Part shown: piece by piece, positions 8,141 through 17,301 of the stretch | Layout: each line of letters begins with the position of its first letter | Position numbering within the stretch: position 1 is the first letter of the stretch | Origin: Phycicoccus sp. Soil802 | GTDB lineage: Bacteria; Actinomycetota; Actinomycetes; Actinomycetales; Dermatophilaceae | Reading direction: 5' to 3' | Length of the DNA stretch: 64,000 nucleotides | NCBI RefSeq assembly: GCF_001429605.1 | Contig: NZ_LMSS01000002.1 | Location: forward strand, 228,618-292,617 | Made by a program: the position numbers and the translations under genes | Notes under the pieces: model-generated | Told to the model about the DNA's origin: nothing | The model's input: the letters and a program-made list of their open reading frames with translations, nothing else | Database searches by the model: none

Positions 8141-9178
8141 GTGGCGACCGGTGCGACGCAATCCAACGGGACGACGATCTACTCCGTCGCCGAGCGCGCC
8201 GGGGTCTCGATCGCCTCCGTCTCCCGCGTCCTGCAGGGCTCCACCGCGGTCTCCGAGAAGACCCGCAAGCGCGTCCTGGACGCGGCCGAGGAGCTCAAGT
8301 ACGTGCCGCTCGCTGCGGCCCGCAGCCTCGCCGTGCGCCACCACGAAGCCCACGGGCTCGTGCTGCCGGAGCTGTCCGGTCCCTACTACTCCGAGCTCCT
8401 GATGGGCTTCGAGTCGCGGGCCGCCGACCTCGGCCAGAGCGTCGTGCTCATGCTCGCCGAGGGCAAGGACAACCTCCCCGCGGCGGTCCGCAAGCTCGCC
8501 ACCCGCGTCGACGGCCTCGCCATGCTGGGTTCGGCGGCCATCCCCGAGAGCACCGTCACCGCCCTGCACGGCTCGAAGCCGGTCGTCCTGATCGCCGGCG
8601 ACCCGCGCACCGACGTCGACACCGTGACCTCGGAGAACACCCACAGCGCCGAGGAGCTCACCAGCCACGTCCTCGGGCACGGTCGCCGCACCCTCCGCTT
8701 CGTCGGTGACCCCGACTCGGGTCCCGACGTCCGAGACCGGTATGCCGGTTTCCTCGCCGCCCACTCGGCGGCCGGCCTGACCGCCGCGGAGCCGCTGCGC
8801 ATCTCGCTGCGCGAGGCGGACGGCACCGCCCTCGCCGACCGGATCCTGTCCGGCGACCTGGCGACCGACGCCCTCGTCTGCGCGAACGACGAGCTCGCCC
8901 TCGCCCTGATCAAACGGCTGCGCGAGGGCGGCACCAGGGTCCCCGACGACGTGGCCGTCGTCGGCTGGGACGACGTGATGACCGCGCGGTACATCGAGCC
9001 CGCGCTGACCACCGTGCGTCAGCCGGTGCGAGAGCTCGGCGCCCAGGCGGCCGAACGGCTGCACCAGCGTGTCACCGGCGGCAGCGTCGAGGCCGGCCCG
9101 CTGGTGATCCCGACCCACCTGGTCCTCCGGTCGTCGTGCGGCTGTGCCCCCGGCCACCGCCCCGACCCACCGGACTGA
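8141..9178 (+). CDS. LacI-family transcriptional regulator
   Basis: A 345-residue repressor. The HTH TIYSVAERAGVSIASVSRVLQGSTAVSEKTRKRV is followed by the hinge VPLAAARSLA and a periplasmic-binding-like effector domain ending VVGWDDVMTARYIEPALTTVRQP, all typical. The C-terminal CGC is common in actinobacterial members. GTG at 8141 is preferred to the upstream TTG/ATG starts because a LacI operator lies between them. It heads the run solute-binding protein, two permeases, glycoamylase-like enzyme and GH3, which it probably represses until an oligosaccharide arrives. Confidence 0.88.
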   Translation: MATGATQSNGTTIYSVAERAGVSIASVSRVLQGSTAVSEKTRKRVLDAAEELKYVPLAAARSLAVRHHEAHGLVLPELSGPYYSELLMGFESRAADLGQSVVLMLAEGKDNLPAAVRKLATRVDGLAMLGSAAIPESTVTALHGSKPVVLIAGDPRTDVDTVTSENTHSAEELTSHVLGHGRRTLRFVGDPDSGPDVRDRYAGFLAAHSAAGLTAAEPLRISLREADGTALADRILSGDLATDALVCANDELALALIKRLREGGTRVPDDVAVVGWDDVMTARYIEPALTTVRQPVRELGAQAAERLHQRVTGGSVEAGPLVIPTHLVLRSSCGCAPGHRPDPPD

Positions 9179-9254
9179 GCCGCGGACTCCGCAGTCCGTC
9201 CCACCCCCAGTCCACCTCCCGTAATCCCCGCCCCCGATGAAAGAGAGAACCCCG

Positions 9255-10526
9255 ATGAGACGCACCCCCGCCCTGGCGGTCGCGACGATCGCCGTCGCAG
9301 CGCTCACCCTGACGGCCTGTGGCCGTGGTGACGCAGGCTCGACCGCAAGCGAGACAGGCAAGGACGTCAGCGCAGGCAAGGCCACCGGCACCATCACGGT
9401 GTGGGCAATGGGCGCCGAGGGCGAGAACCTGCCCAAGCTCGCCAAGGAGTTCGAGGCAGCCAACCCCGGCGCCAAGGTGAACGTCACCGCGATCCCGTGG
9501 GACGCGGCATACCAGAAGTTCACCACCGCGATCACGGCCGGCACGACGCCGGACGCCGCCATGGTCGGCACCACCTGGATGGGTGAGTTCGCCGGTAACG
9601 ACGCGCTCGACCCGACGCCCCCGTCGATCGACAAGTCGGTCTTCTTCGAGGGCGCCCAGAAGACCACCGAGGTCAACGGCACCTCGTTCGGCGTGCCGTG
9701 GTACGTCGAGACCCGGCTGGTCTACTACCGCACCGACCTCGCGAAGAAGGCCGGCATCACCACGCCGCCCACCGACTGGGACGGCCTGAAGTCGATGGCC
9801 AAGGCCATGCAGACCAAGGCGGGCGCGAAGTACGGCATCGGCCTCCAGGCCGGCGGTGTCGGCTCGTGGCAGTCGATCATGCCGTTCGGCTGGTCGAACG
9901 ACGCTGACCTCACCAAGGACGGCGGCAAGGCCTACAACTTCGACAGCCCGCAGGTGCTCGAGGCCGTGAAGTACTACCAGAGCTACTTCAACGAGGGCAT
10001 CTCCGACAAGGCTGCGCCGGCGACGCCGACCACCGAGCCCGACTTCAAGAGCGGTCGCGTGCCGATGTTCATCTCGGGCCCGTGGATGATGTCCGCGGTC
10101 GAGAAGGTCGGTGTGAAGAAGGACCAGTACGACGTCATGCCGATCCCGGCGAAGACCAAGTCGTCGTCGTTCGTGGGTGGGTCCGACCTCGTCGTGTTCA
10201 AGAAGTCCAAGCAGCGCGACACCGCCTGGAAGTTCATCCAGTGGCTGAGCGACCCGAAGACCCAGGTCAAGTGGTACTCGATGTCGACCGACCTCCCCGC
10301 CGTGAAGTCGGCCTGGCAGGACCCGGCACTGACCGCTGACAAGAAGCTGGCCACCTTCGGCAAGCAGCTCGAGACCGCGCAGGCCCCGCCGAGCTTCCCG
10401 ACGTGGGAGCAGGTCGTCGCGAGCTTCGACACCGAGATGGAGAAGGTCACCAAGAAGGGCGCCGACCCCGCCGCGGCACTGAAGAGCGTGCAGCAGCAGG
10501 CTGACTCGATCGGCACCGGCCAGTAG
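9255..10526 (+). CDS. Sugar ABC transporter, solute-binding lipoprotein
   Basis: A 423-residue family-1 (MalE-like) binding protein, anchored outside the membrane. The signal peptide ends in the lipobox LTLTAC (Cys near residue 22). Conserved features include GTITVWAMGAEGENL, FGVPWYVETRLVYYRTDLAKKAG and the C-terminal DTAWKFIQWLSDPKTQVKWY. The ATG at 9255, preceded by GAAAGAGAG, gives a standard signal peptide; a further ATG at 9237 would add six residues. It feeds the two permeases that follow two bases later. No ATPase is encoded here, so a shared MsiK-type ATPase encoded elsewhere is expected, as in many actinobacteria. Confidence 0.9.
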   Translation: MRRTPALAVATIAVAALTLTACGRGDAGSTASETGKDVSAGKATGTITVWAMGAEGENLPKLAKEFEAANPGAKVNVTAIPWDAAYQKFTTAITAGTTPDAAMVGTTWMGEFAGNDALDPTPPSIDKSVFFEGAQKTTEVNGTSFGVPWYVETRLVYYRTDLAKKAGITTPPTDWDGLKSMAKAMQTKAGAKYGIGLQAGGVGSWQSIMPFGWSNDADLTKDGGKAYNFDSPQVLEAVKYYQSYFNEGISDKAAPATPTTEPDFKSGRVPMFISGPWMMSAVEKVGVKKDQYDVMPIPAKTKSSSFVGGSDLVVFKKSKQRDTAWKFIQWLSDPKTQVKWYSMSTDLPAVKSAWQDPALTADKKLATFGKQLETAQAPPSFPTWEQVVASFDTEMEKVTKKGADPAAALKSVQQQADSIGTGQ

Positions 10527-10528
10527 TC

Positions 10529-11485
10529 ATGGCCGCCACCACCGAGGTGACCCCTCGCGGGGAGACGGGCGAGACCCGCCCGTCCCCCCGCGGGGGTGGT
10601 GCCGCGAGGCGGGCACTCCGCGAGGGGCCGGCAGCCTGGATGCTGGCGCTGCCGTTCTGCCTGCTGTTCCTCGTCTTCACCGCGTGGCCGGTGGTCCAGT
10701 CGCTCTTCATGAGCCTCACCGACACCAAGTCACGCGACCTGCGGAGCCCGTTCGCGGTCAACGTCGTGGGCTTCGACAACTTCACCAAGGCCTTCTCCGA
10801 CCCCGTGTTCCGCAAGGCGGCCCTCAACACGGCCTACTTCGTCGTGATCGGGATGCCCCTGACGCTGGGCATCGCGCTGGCAGCGGCGGTCGCGCTCGAT
10901 CGCGGCATCACCAAGTTCCGGTCGGCGTTCCGCCTGGGCTTCTACCTGCCGGTGATCACCTCGATCGTCGCGGTGGCCGTCGTGTGGCGGTTCCTCCTCC
11001 AGGAGGAGTTCGGCCTCATCAACACGGTGCTCGGCTGGGTGGGGATCACCGGGCCAAACTGGCTCGGCGACCCCAACTGGTCGATGCCCGGCCTGATCCT
11101 GATGGCAGCGTGGCGCAACTTCGGCACCGCGATGATCATCTTCCTGGCCGGTCTGCAGGGTGTGCCGTGGGTGCTCCACGAGGCCGCCTCGATCGACGGT
11201 GCGAGTGCGTGGCAGCGGTTCCGGCACATCACGCTGCCGATGCTGCGCCCGACGATGTTGTTCGTGTCGGTCACCACCTCGATCGGCTACCTGCAGTTCT
11301 TCGAGGAGCCGTTCGTGATGACCAACGGTGGCCCGCTGAACAGCACCATCTCGATGTCCATGTACACCTACAAGCAGTTCGGCTTCGGCAACTACGGCTA
11401 TGCGGCCTCGATGAGCTACATCATCTTCGTCGTCATCGCGATCGTGGCTGCCATCCAGTTCCGCCTGCTGCGTGACAACACGTGA
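10529..11485 (+). CDS. Sugar ABC transporter permease (MalF type)
   Basis: A 318-residue inner-membrane protein with six predicted helices. The EAA loop LHEAASIDGASAWQRFRHITLPMLRP contacts the ATPase. The N-terminal 35 residues are hydrophilic and Arg/Gly-rich. It starts two bases after the binding-protein stop, so translation is coupled. With the next gene it forms the translocation channel for an oligosaccharide. Confidence 0.9.
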   Translation: MAATTEVTPRGETGETRPSPRGGGAARRALREGPAAWMLALPFCLLFLVFTAWPVVQSLFMSLTDTKSRDLRSPFAVNVVGFDNFTKAFSDPVFRKAALNTAYFVVIGMPLTLGIALAAAVALDRGITKFRSAFRLGFYLPVITSIVAVAVVWRFLLQEEFGLINTVLGWVGITGPNWLGDPNWSMPGLILMAAWRNFGTAMIIFLAGLQGVPWVLHEAASIDGASAWQRFRHITLPMLRPTMLFVSVTTSIGYLQFFEEPFVMTNGGPLNSTISMSMYTYKQFGFGNYGYAASMSYIIFVVIAIVAAIQFRLLRDNT

Positions 11486-11492
11486 GGTCGTC

Positions 11493-12320
11493 ATGACTGG
11501 AATGAACACTCGCGGCCGGGTGCTCCTCTACGGACTGCTCACCGTCCTCCTCGTGGTCGTCATCGCACCCTTCGTGTGGATGATCCTGGGCAGCTTCAAG
11601 ACCCAGGGCGAGCTCCTGCAGAGCCCGCCGACCTGGTGGCCGGAGACGGTCACCCTCGACAACTACACCCAGCTGTTCTCACGCCTGAACTTCAAGCAGT
11701 ACTTCTTCAACTCGACGGTCGTGGCGGTCTGCGTCACCGCGGGCAACCTGCTGTTCTGCTCGATGCTCGGCTACGCCCTGGCGATGCTCGACTTCAAGGG
11801 CAAGAAGATCCTGTTCATCGTCGTGATGGGCACCCTGATGATCCCCGGCGTCGTGACCTTCGTGCCGCTGTTCGTCCTGGTGGCCAACATCGGGCTCATC
11901 GACACCCTGCCCGGACTGATCCTCCCGTTCCTGGCCGCGCCGTTCGGCGTCTTCCTGATGCGCCAGTTCTTCCTGGGCCTGCCCCGCGACCTGCTCGACG
12001 CAGGTCGGGTGGACGGTGCCGGAGAGCTGCGGATCTTCCGGCAGATCTTCCTGCCGCTGGCCGGACCGGCGCTGGCAACGCTGGGCATCCTGACCTTCCT
12101 CGGCAGCTGGAACAACTTCCTGTGGCCGCTGGTCGTCGCCCAGCAGGAGAAGACGTACACGCTGCCGGTGGCGCTCGCGCTCTACTCCACCGGTCAGAAC
12201 TCGACGCAGTACGGCTTGCTCCTCGCCGGAGCCACGGTCGTCGTCGTCCCGGTGCTGGCGATCTTCCTGGTCTTCCAGCGCCGCGTGATCGAGGGAATCG
12301 CCACCACCGGCATCAAGTAG
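11493..12320 (+). CDS. Sugar ABC transporter permease (MalG type)
   Basis: A 275-residue MalG-type permease with six helices and the EAA loop PRDLLDAGRVDGAGELRIFRQIFLPLAGP. The C-terminal FQRRVIEGIATTGIK is characteristic. ATG at 11493 is favoured; a GTG at 11472 would overlap the previous gene by 14 bases. It partners the MalF-type subunit upstream and ends 52 bases before the glycosidase gene. Confidence 0.9.
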   Translation: MTGMNTRGRVLLYGLLTVLLVVVIAPFVWMILGSFKTQGELLQSPPTWWPETVTLDNYTQLFSRLNFKQYFFNSTVVAVCVTAGNLLFCSMLGYALAMLDFKGKKILFIVVMGTLMIPGVVTFVPLFVLVANIGLIDTLPGLILPFLAAPFGVFLMRQFFLGLPRDLLDAGRVDGAGELRIFRQIFLPLAGPALATLGILTFLGSWNNFLWPLVVAQQEKTYTLPVALALYSTGQNSTQYGLLLAGATVVVVPVLAIFLVFQRRVIEGIATTGIK

Positions 12321-12372
12321 CAACACCCCGCTCGGCAGCAAGTGAAACCAACCCCTGATTGGAGCCTCACCC

Positions 12373-14010
12373 ATGGCCACCCCCCAGCTCGTCCTCCCCG
12401 CCGCCACCCGCCGACAGCTCCTCGTGGGAGCCACGGCGCTGGCCGCGACCGGCCTGACCGCGGGTCGCGCCTCGGCCGGGACCTTCGCCGCGCCTGCCGC
12501 ACCCGCCGCACCGGCATACCTCGCGTCGACCTCCTCGGCGGCCGCGCAGTCCGCGCGCGTGCACGGCTGGGCCACGGACACCTGGCGCAGCCTGGTGGCC
12601 ATGACCGACCCGAAGACCGGGCTGCCCGCCGACAACATCGCCGAGTCGCTGGCCGCCGGTGACCGGTCCGGCTACACGTCGCCCACCAACATCGGCGGCT
12701 ACCTGTGGTCCGCCGTGGTGGCGCGCGAGCTCGGCATCATCTCCAGGGCCGAGTGCACCAAGCGCCTCGTCCAGACCCTGAACACGTTGCTGCGCATGGA
12801 GCACCACGAGCCGAGCGGCATGTACTACAACTGGTACGACGAGGCCACCGGCGAGAAGCTCACCACCTGGCCCACCGACGGCAGCCGGGTCGACCCGTTC
12901 CTCTCCAGCGTCGACAACGGCTGGCTCGGTGCGGCGCTCAGGGTCGTGATGACGTCCGACAAGGGTGCGGCGCCCCTGGCCAACCGGCTGTTCAGCCGGA
13001 TGCGCTGGGACAGCTTCTACGACCCGAACGCCTCCCGGAAGCCGGGCCTGATGCACGGTGGCTTCTTCGTGGTCCAGCCGCCCGACCGCACCGACGGCTT
13101 CTACGGCAACCACATCGGCATCGGGCCCGACGTCTGGCTCACCAACCACCACTACGACACGACCGTGTCCGAGACCCGCATCACCAGCTACCTCGGCATC
13201 CTCACCGGCCAGGTCCCGAAGGAGCACTACTTCGCCATGTGGCGCACCTTCCCCGCGACCTGCGACTGGTCGTGGCACGAGATGCAGCCGGTCGGCGAGA
13301 ACCGCACCTACTTCGGCGTCGACGTCTACGAGGGCGCCTACACCTACCGCGGCATGCACGTCGTCCCCGGCTGGGGCGGCAGCATGTTCGAGGAGCTCAT
13401 GCCCGACGTGTTCGTGCCGGAGTCGAGCTGGGCCCCGCGCTCGTGGGGTCTCAACCACACCCTGCACGTCCGCGCCCAGCGTGAGTACGGCCTCAGCGAG
13501 ACCGGCTACGGCTACTGGGGCTTCTCACCCTCGAGCAACCCGATGGGTGGCTACCGCGAGTTCGGGGTCGACCAGCTGGGGATGAAGCCCGATGGGTACC
13601 TCTCGGACATCGACCCGACGGACCCGAAGTTCGTGGGCACGAACTACGACGCCGGGTTCGGCGACTGTCGCGAGGGCATCAACCCGAACCCGGCCTACCG
13701 CGACGGCGTCGTCACGCCGCACGCGGCCTTCCTGGCGATGATGCACGAGCCCGACCAGGCCTTCACGAACCTCGCGAAGATCCAGGACGAGCTCAAGGCC
13801 TACGGCACCGGCGGCTTCTTCGACGCGGTCGCGGTCAAGTCCGGCCTGATCGCCCGTCGCTACCTGTCGCTCGACCAGGCCATGGTCATGGGCGCGATCG
13901 GGAACGTCTTGGCGGACAACGTGATCCGCCGCGCGTTCAGCACCGCCGACGTGGAGCGGGCGCTGCGTCCGGTCATCGGTGTGGAAGAGTTCGGAGCCGG
14001 AATCGCCTGA
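12373..14010 (+). CDS. Tat-exported glycoamylase-domain hydrolase (GH144-like)
   Basis: A 545-residue secreted enzyme. A twin-arginine signal (TRRQLLVGATALAATGL, then ASA) covers residues 1-36. The mature part resembles the Glycoamylase domain PF10091 (DUF3131-like alpha/alpha barrel): GWGGSMFEELMPDVFVPE, WGFSPSSNPMGGYREFGVD, and GINPNPAYRDGVVTPHAAFLAM. That family includes GH144 endo-beta-1,2-glucanases. It lies in a LacI-controlled ABC operon before a GH3 beta-glucosidase, which fits extracellular cutting of a beta-glucan, import of the oligosaccharides, and cytoplasmic cleavage. The substrate is inferred, not seen. ATG at 12373 follows GGAGCC and gives the Tat peptide. Confidence 0.78.
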   Translation: MATPQLVLPAATRRQLLVGATALAATGLTAGRASAGTFAAPAAPAAPAYLASTSSAAAQSARVHGWATDTWRSLVAMTDPKTGLPADNIAESLAAGDRSGYTSPTNIGGYLWSAVVARELGIISRAECTKRLVQTLNTLLRMEHHEPSGMYYNWYDEATGEKLTTWPTDGSRVDPFLSSVDNGWLGAALRVVMTSDKGAAPLANRLFSRMRWDSFYDPNASRKPGLMHGGFFVVQPPDRTDGFYGNHIGIGPDVWLTNHHYDTTVSETRITSYLGILTGQVPKEHYFAMWRTFPATCDWSWHEMQPVGENRTYFGVDVYEGAYTYRGMHVVPGWGGSMFEELMPDVFVPESSWAPRSWGLNHTLHVRAQREYGLSETGYGYWGFSPSSNPMGGYREFGVDQLGMKPDGYLSDIDPTDPKFVGTNYDAGFGDCREGINPNPAYRDGVVTPHAAFLAMMHEPDQAFTNLAKIQDELKAYGTGGFFDAVAVKSGLIARRYLSLDQAMVMGAIGNVLADNVIRRAFSTADVERALRPVIGVEEFGAGIA

Positions 14011-14022
14011 CCCCCCGGGACA

Positions 14023-14068
14023 CACCGCGCGCCCCGAGCAAGCCCCTGATGGCCCGGGGCGCGCGGTG
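14023..14068 (+). terminator. GC-rich hairpin after the glycoamylase-like gene
   Basis: CACCGCGCGCCCCG (14023-14036) pairs perfectly with CGGGGCGCGCGGTG (14055-14068) across an 18-base loop. It begins 12 bases after the stop codon. With no T-run it may be an attenuator or RNA-stabilising element rather than a full terminator, separating the GH3 gene from the transporter operon. Confidence 0.65.
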
Positions 14069-14080
14069 CCGGGGGTGGCC

Positions 14081-14096
14081 GACCGGACGTCCGGTC
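14081..14096. promoter_or_regulatory. Palindrome upstream of the GH3 gene
   Basis: GACCGGACGTCCGGTC is a perfect 16-base palindrome located 30 bases before the GH3 start codon and just after the intergenic hairpin. An operator for separate control of the glucosidase is plausible; the binding protein is unknown. Confidence 0.45.
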
Positions 14097-14126
14097 GCCC
14101 AGAGCCCAGCCCACTGAGAGGACCCC

Positions 14127-15986
14127 ATGCACCCGGTCAGGAAGACCAGCCCCGAGGGAGTCGAGTACCGCGACCTCAACGGCAACGACCGCATGGACCC
14201 GTTCGAGGACCCGCGCCTGAGCGTCGAGCAGCGCGTCGAGGACCTCCTTCCCCGGCTCTCGCTCGAGGAGAAGGTCGGCCTGATGTTCCAGACCGTCATC
14301 GAGGCGGGCGCCGACGGCACGGTCCTCGAGGGGCCGGGTGCCATCAGCAAGTCGGCGACCTCCGACGTGGTGCTGCGCAAGCACCTCACCCACTTCAACG
14401 TGCACGCCCTCGACGACGCGCGGATGGCCGCGCGCTGGCACAACGCGCTCCAGACGATCGCCGAGCAGTCTCCCCACGGCATACCGGTCACGATCTCCAC
14501 CGACCCGAGGCATGCGTTCATCGAGAACGCCGGCACGTCGTTCGCGGCGAAGTCGTTCTCCCAGTGGCCCGAGCCGCTGGGGCTGGCCGCCCTGCGCGAC
14601 CCCGAGCTGGTGCGGGAGTTCGGCGACATCGCCCGTCAGGAGTACTGCGCGGTCGGCATCCGGGCCGCCCTGCACCCCACCCTCGACCTCGCGACCGAGC
14701 CGCGCTGGGCGCGCCAGTCGGGCACCTTCGGCCAGGACCCCGACCTCGTCAGCGAGCTCGCGGTGGCCTACCTGCAGGGCTTCCAGCAGGAGTCGTTGGG
14801 CCAGGGCAGCGTCGCCTGCACCAGCAAGCACTTCCCCGGCGGTGGACCGCAGAAGGACGGCGAGGACGCCCACTTCCCCTACGGCCGTGAGCAGGTCTAC
14901 CCCGGTGGCCGGTTCGCCGACCACCTCAAGCCGTTCCCCCCGATCATCGCCGCCGGCACCGCCGCGATCATGCCCTACTACGGCATGCCGATCGCCCTGG
15001 AGATCCACGGCGAGAAGATCGAGGAGGTCGGCTTCGGCTACAACAAGCAGATCGTCACCGGCCTGCTCCGCGGCGCGCTCGGCTACGACGGCGTCGTGGT
15101 CACCGACTGGGAGCTGGTCAACGACAACCACGTCGGCGACCAGGTGCTCCCGGCCAGGGCGTGGGGGGTCGAGCACCTCAGCCCGGCCGCCCGGATGGAG
15201 CTCATCATCGAGGCCGGGGCAGACCAGTTCGGGGGCGAGGAGTGCGTCGAGCTGCTGCTGGACCTCGTCACCCAGGGGCGGGTGACCGAGGCGCGCATCG
15301 ACGAGTCGGCCCGCCGGCTGCTCACCGTGAAGTTCCGGCTCGGCCTGTTCGACGACCCGTTCGTGGACGAGGACATGGCCGCAGAAACGTTGGGACGCAA
15401 GGACTTCCGTGCCGCCGGGTATGCCGCGCAGGCCAGGTCCGTGACCGTGCTCGTCAATCGTGCGAGCGAGTCCGCGTCGGGTTCGTCGGTGCTCCCGCTG
15501 ACGAAGGGCCTGCGGGTCTACGCGGAGAACGTGTCACCCGAGGCCGTCGCGGCGTTGGGGGTCGCGGTCGCCCGACCCGAGGACGCCGAGGTGGCCCTGG
15601 TGCGGCTGCCCGCGCCCTTCGAGCCGCGCTCCGACCTGTTCCTCGAGTCGTGGTTCCACCAGGGCTCGCTCGACTTCCCGCCCGGTCTGGTCGCCCGGCT
15701 CGCGCGGATCGCCGCGCAGTGCCCCCTCGTCGTCGACGTCGTCCTGGACCGCCCGGCGGTCGTCACCCCGCTGCTGCCGCTGGCCAGCGCCTTGGTCGGC
15801 AGCTACGGCACCAACGACGAGGCCCTCGTCGACGCCCTGACCGGGGTGATCCCTCCTGAGGGCCGGCTGCCGTTCGACCTGCCGCGCTCGATGGAGCAGG
15901 TGCGTCGCCACGGCGAGGACGTCCCCGGCTACGACGACCCGCTGTTCGCCTTCGGACATGGCCTGTCGATCATCTCTACCGTTTGA
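14127..15986 (+). CDS. GH3 beta-glucosidase
   Basis: A 619-residue glycoside hydrolase family 3 enzyme that removes terminal beta-linked glucose. The N-terminal barrel carries TEPRWARQSGTFGQDPDLV, the conserved KHFPGGG, and the nucleophile loop GVVVTDWELVND (Asp of TDW). The C-terminal alpha/beta sandwich ends with the FAFGHGLS motif. The fibronectin-III domain of BglX is absent and there is no signal peptide, so the enzyme is probably cytoplasmic. It follows the GH144-like gene, so it probably hydrolyses the imported oligosaccharides. The ATG follows GAGAGGA. Confidence 0.88.
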   Translation: MHPVRKTSPEGVEYRDLNGNDRMDPFEDPRLSVEQRVEDLLPRLSLEEKVGLMFQTVIEAGADGTVLEGPGAISKSATSDVVLRKHLTHFNVHALDDARMAARWHNALQTIAEQSPHGIPVTISTDPRHAFIENAGTSFAAKSFSQWPEPLGLAALRDPELVREFGDIARQEYCAVGIRAALHPTLDLATEPRWARQSGTFGQDPDLVSELAVAYLQGFQQESLGQGSVACTSKHFPGGGPQKDGEDAHFPYGREQVYPGGRFADHLKPFPPIIAAGTAAIMPYYGMPIALEIHGEKIEEVGFGYNKQIVTGLLRGALGYDGVVVTDWELVNDNHVGDQVLPARAWGVEHLSPAARMELIIEAGADQFGGEECVELLLDLVTQGRVTEARIDESARRLLTVKFRLGLFDDPFVDEDMAAETLGRKDFRAAGYAAQARSVTVLVNRASESASGSSVLPLTKGLRVYAENVSPEAVAALGVAVARPEDAEVALVRLPAPFEPRSDLFLESWFHQGSLDFPPGLVARLARIAAQCPLVVDVVLDRPAVVTPLLPLASALVGSYGTNDEALVDALTGVIPPEGRLPFDLPRSMEQVRRHGEDVPGYDDPLFAFGHGLSIISTV

Positions 15987-16011
15987 CCGGCTCACCCTTT
16001 ATGTTTAGGCC

Positions 16012-17208
16012 GTGAATCCATCCCAGACGGCTCCCGGCTCGCAGGCATCCCTGCGTGAAGCCAACCGTCTGCGCGTCCTGGAGGCCCTGCGCGACCAGGG
16101 CGCCATGACGCAGGTGGAGATCGCCGGCTTCACCGGGCTCAGCCCCGCGACCGTCTCCAACATGGTCAAGGAGCTCGACACCTCTGGGGCGGTCGAGCTC
16201 GAGCCGAGCATCCGGAACGGCCGGCGGGCGGTCCTGGTCTCGTTGGCGACCGGCAGCACCCTCATCGCGGGCATCGCCTTCGGCGACCGCGACGTGCGGG
16301 TCGCGCTCGGCACCGGCCCCCGCGACATCATCGGCCGGCAGCGCATGCCCCTGCCCGCCGACCACGCCGCCGACGAGGGCATGGACCGCGCCTCGCGGCT
16401 GCTCCTCGACCTCGTGGAGAAGGCCGGCAAGACGATGGCCGACGTGCGTGCGGTGGGGGTCGGCATCCCCGCTCCGGTCGACGCCGTGTCGGGCCAGGTG
16501 GGCAGTGAGAGCATCCTCCCCGGGTGGCGCGGCGTGGCGGTGGCCAAGGAGATGGAGGGCCGGATCCAGGCTCCTGTGGCCGTGGACAACACCTCCAACC
16601 TGGCGGCCCTCGGCGAGCTGAGATGCGGTGTGCTGCAAGGGGTTCAGCACGCGGTGTACATCAAGCTGTCCTACGGCGTGGGTGCCGGTCTGATCCTCGA
16701 CGGCGATGTCTTCCGGGGAGCAGCCGGGACGGCGGGCGAGATCGGCCACCTGACCATCGACGAGAACGGCCCGGTGTGCCGCTGCGGCAACCGCGGGTGC
16801 CTCGAGACCTACATCGGTGCCCGCGGGCTGCTCGACGCCCTGGCCTCCTCGCACGGACCGATGAGCCTGCGCGACGTGATCACCCGCGCCCTGGACGGCG
16901 ACCCCGGCTGCCGCCGGGTGCTCGAGGATGCCGGGCGCCACCTGGGCGTCGCGGTCGCGGGCCTGGTCAACCTGCTCAACCCCGAGGTCATCGTCCTGGG
17001 TGGGCAGCTGTCGAAGGTCGGCTCGATCATCATCAGCCCGATGCGTGCCTCGCTCGAGCGGTGTGCCATCCCGAGCGCCGCGGCCTCCGTCGTCGTGCGT
17101 GAGGGCGAGCTCGACACCGACGCCGACGTCATCGGCGCGCTGGTGTGTGCCACGGCCCTGCTGCCGGCCAACCAGGCCGTTCTGGCCAGTGCAGCGTCTA
17201 TTTCTTGA
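16012..17208 (+). CDS. ROK-family transcriptional regulator
   Basis: A 398-residue NagC/XylR-type regulator. The N-terminal MarR-like HTH MTQVEIAGFTGLSPATVSNMVKEL precedes a ROK kinase-like domain with the zinc motif GPVCRCGNRGCLETY near residues 257-270 and the phosphate loop VGAGLILDGDVFRGAAGTAGEIGH. The GTG start lies 25 bases after the GH3 stop, next to an AT-rich stretch (TTGACC, then TTTATGTTTA). The importer genes that follow are the likely targets. Confidence 0.87.
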   Translation: MNPSQTAPGSQASLREANRLRVLEALRDQGAMTQVEIAGFTGLSPATVSNMVKELDTSGAVELEPSIRNGRRAVLVSLATGSTLIAGIAFGDRDVRVALGTGPRDIIGRQRMPLPADHAADEGMDRASRLLLDLVEKAGKTMADVRAVGVGIPAPVDAVSGQVGSESILPGWRGVAVAKEMEGRIQAPVAVDNTSNLAALGELRCGVLQGVQHAVYIKLSYGVGAGLILDGDVFRGAAGTAGEIGHLTIDENGPVCRCGNRGCLETYIGARGLLDALASSHGPMSLRDVITRALDGDPGCRRVLEDAGRHLGVAVAGLVNLLNPEVIVLGGQLSKVGSIIISPMRASLERCAIPSAAASVVVREGELDTDADVIGALVCATALLPANQAVLASAASIS

Positions 17209-17247
17209 ATTCAACTCTTGACGTCAAGGGTTGGTCAGCGCTTAACT
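17205..17247 (+). promoter_or_regulatory. Promoter and palindromic operators of the xylF-like gene
   Basis: Two perfect palindromes, TTGAATTCAA (17205-17214, overlapping the ROK stop) and CTTGACGTCAAG (17217-17228), stand in tandem. The second contains a -35-like TTGACG; an 18-base spacer leads to TTAACT at 17242-17247. A repressor bound to CTTGACGTCAAG would block this promoter. The neighbouring ROK regulator is the natural candidate. Confidence 0.6.
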
Positions 17248-17301
17248 CAGGACACGCCCGCACCATCGTGGTTGTCGGCGCCTGACCAAGGGAGTTCAGC
17301 T

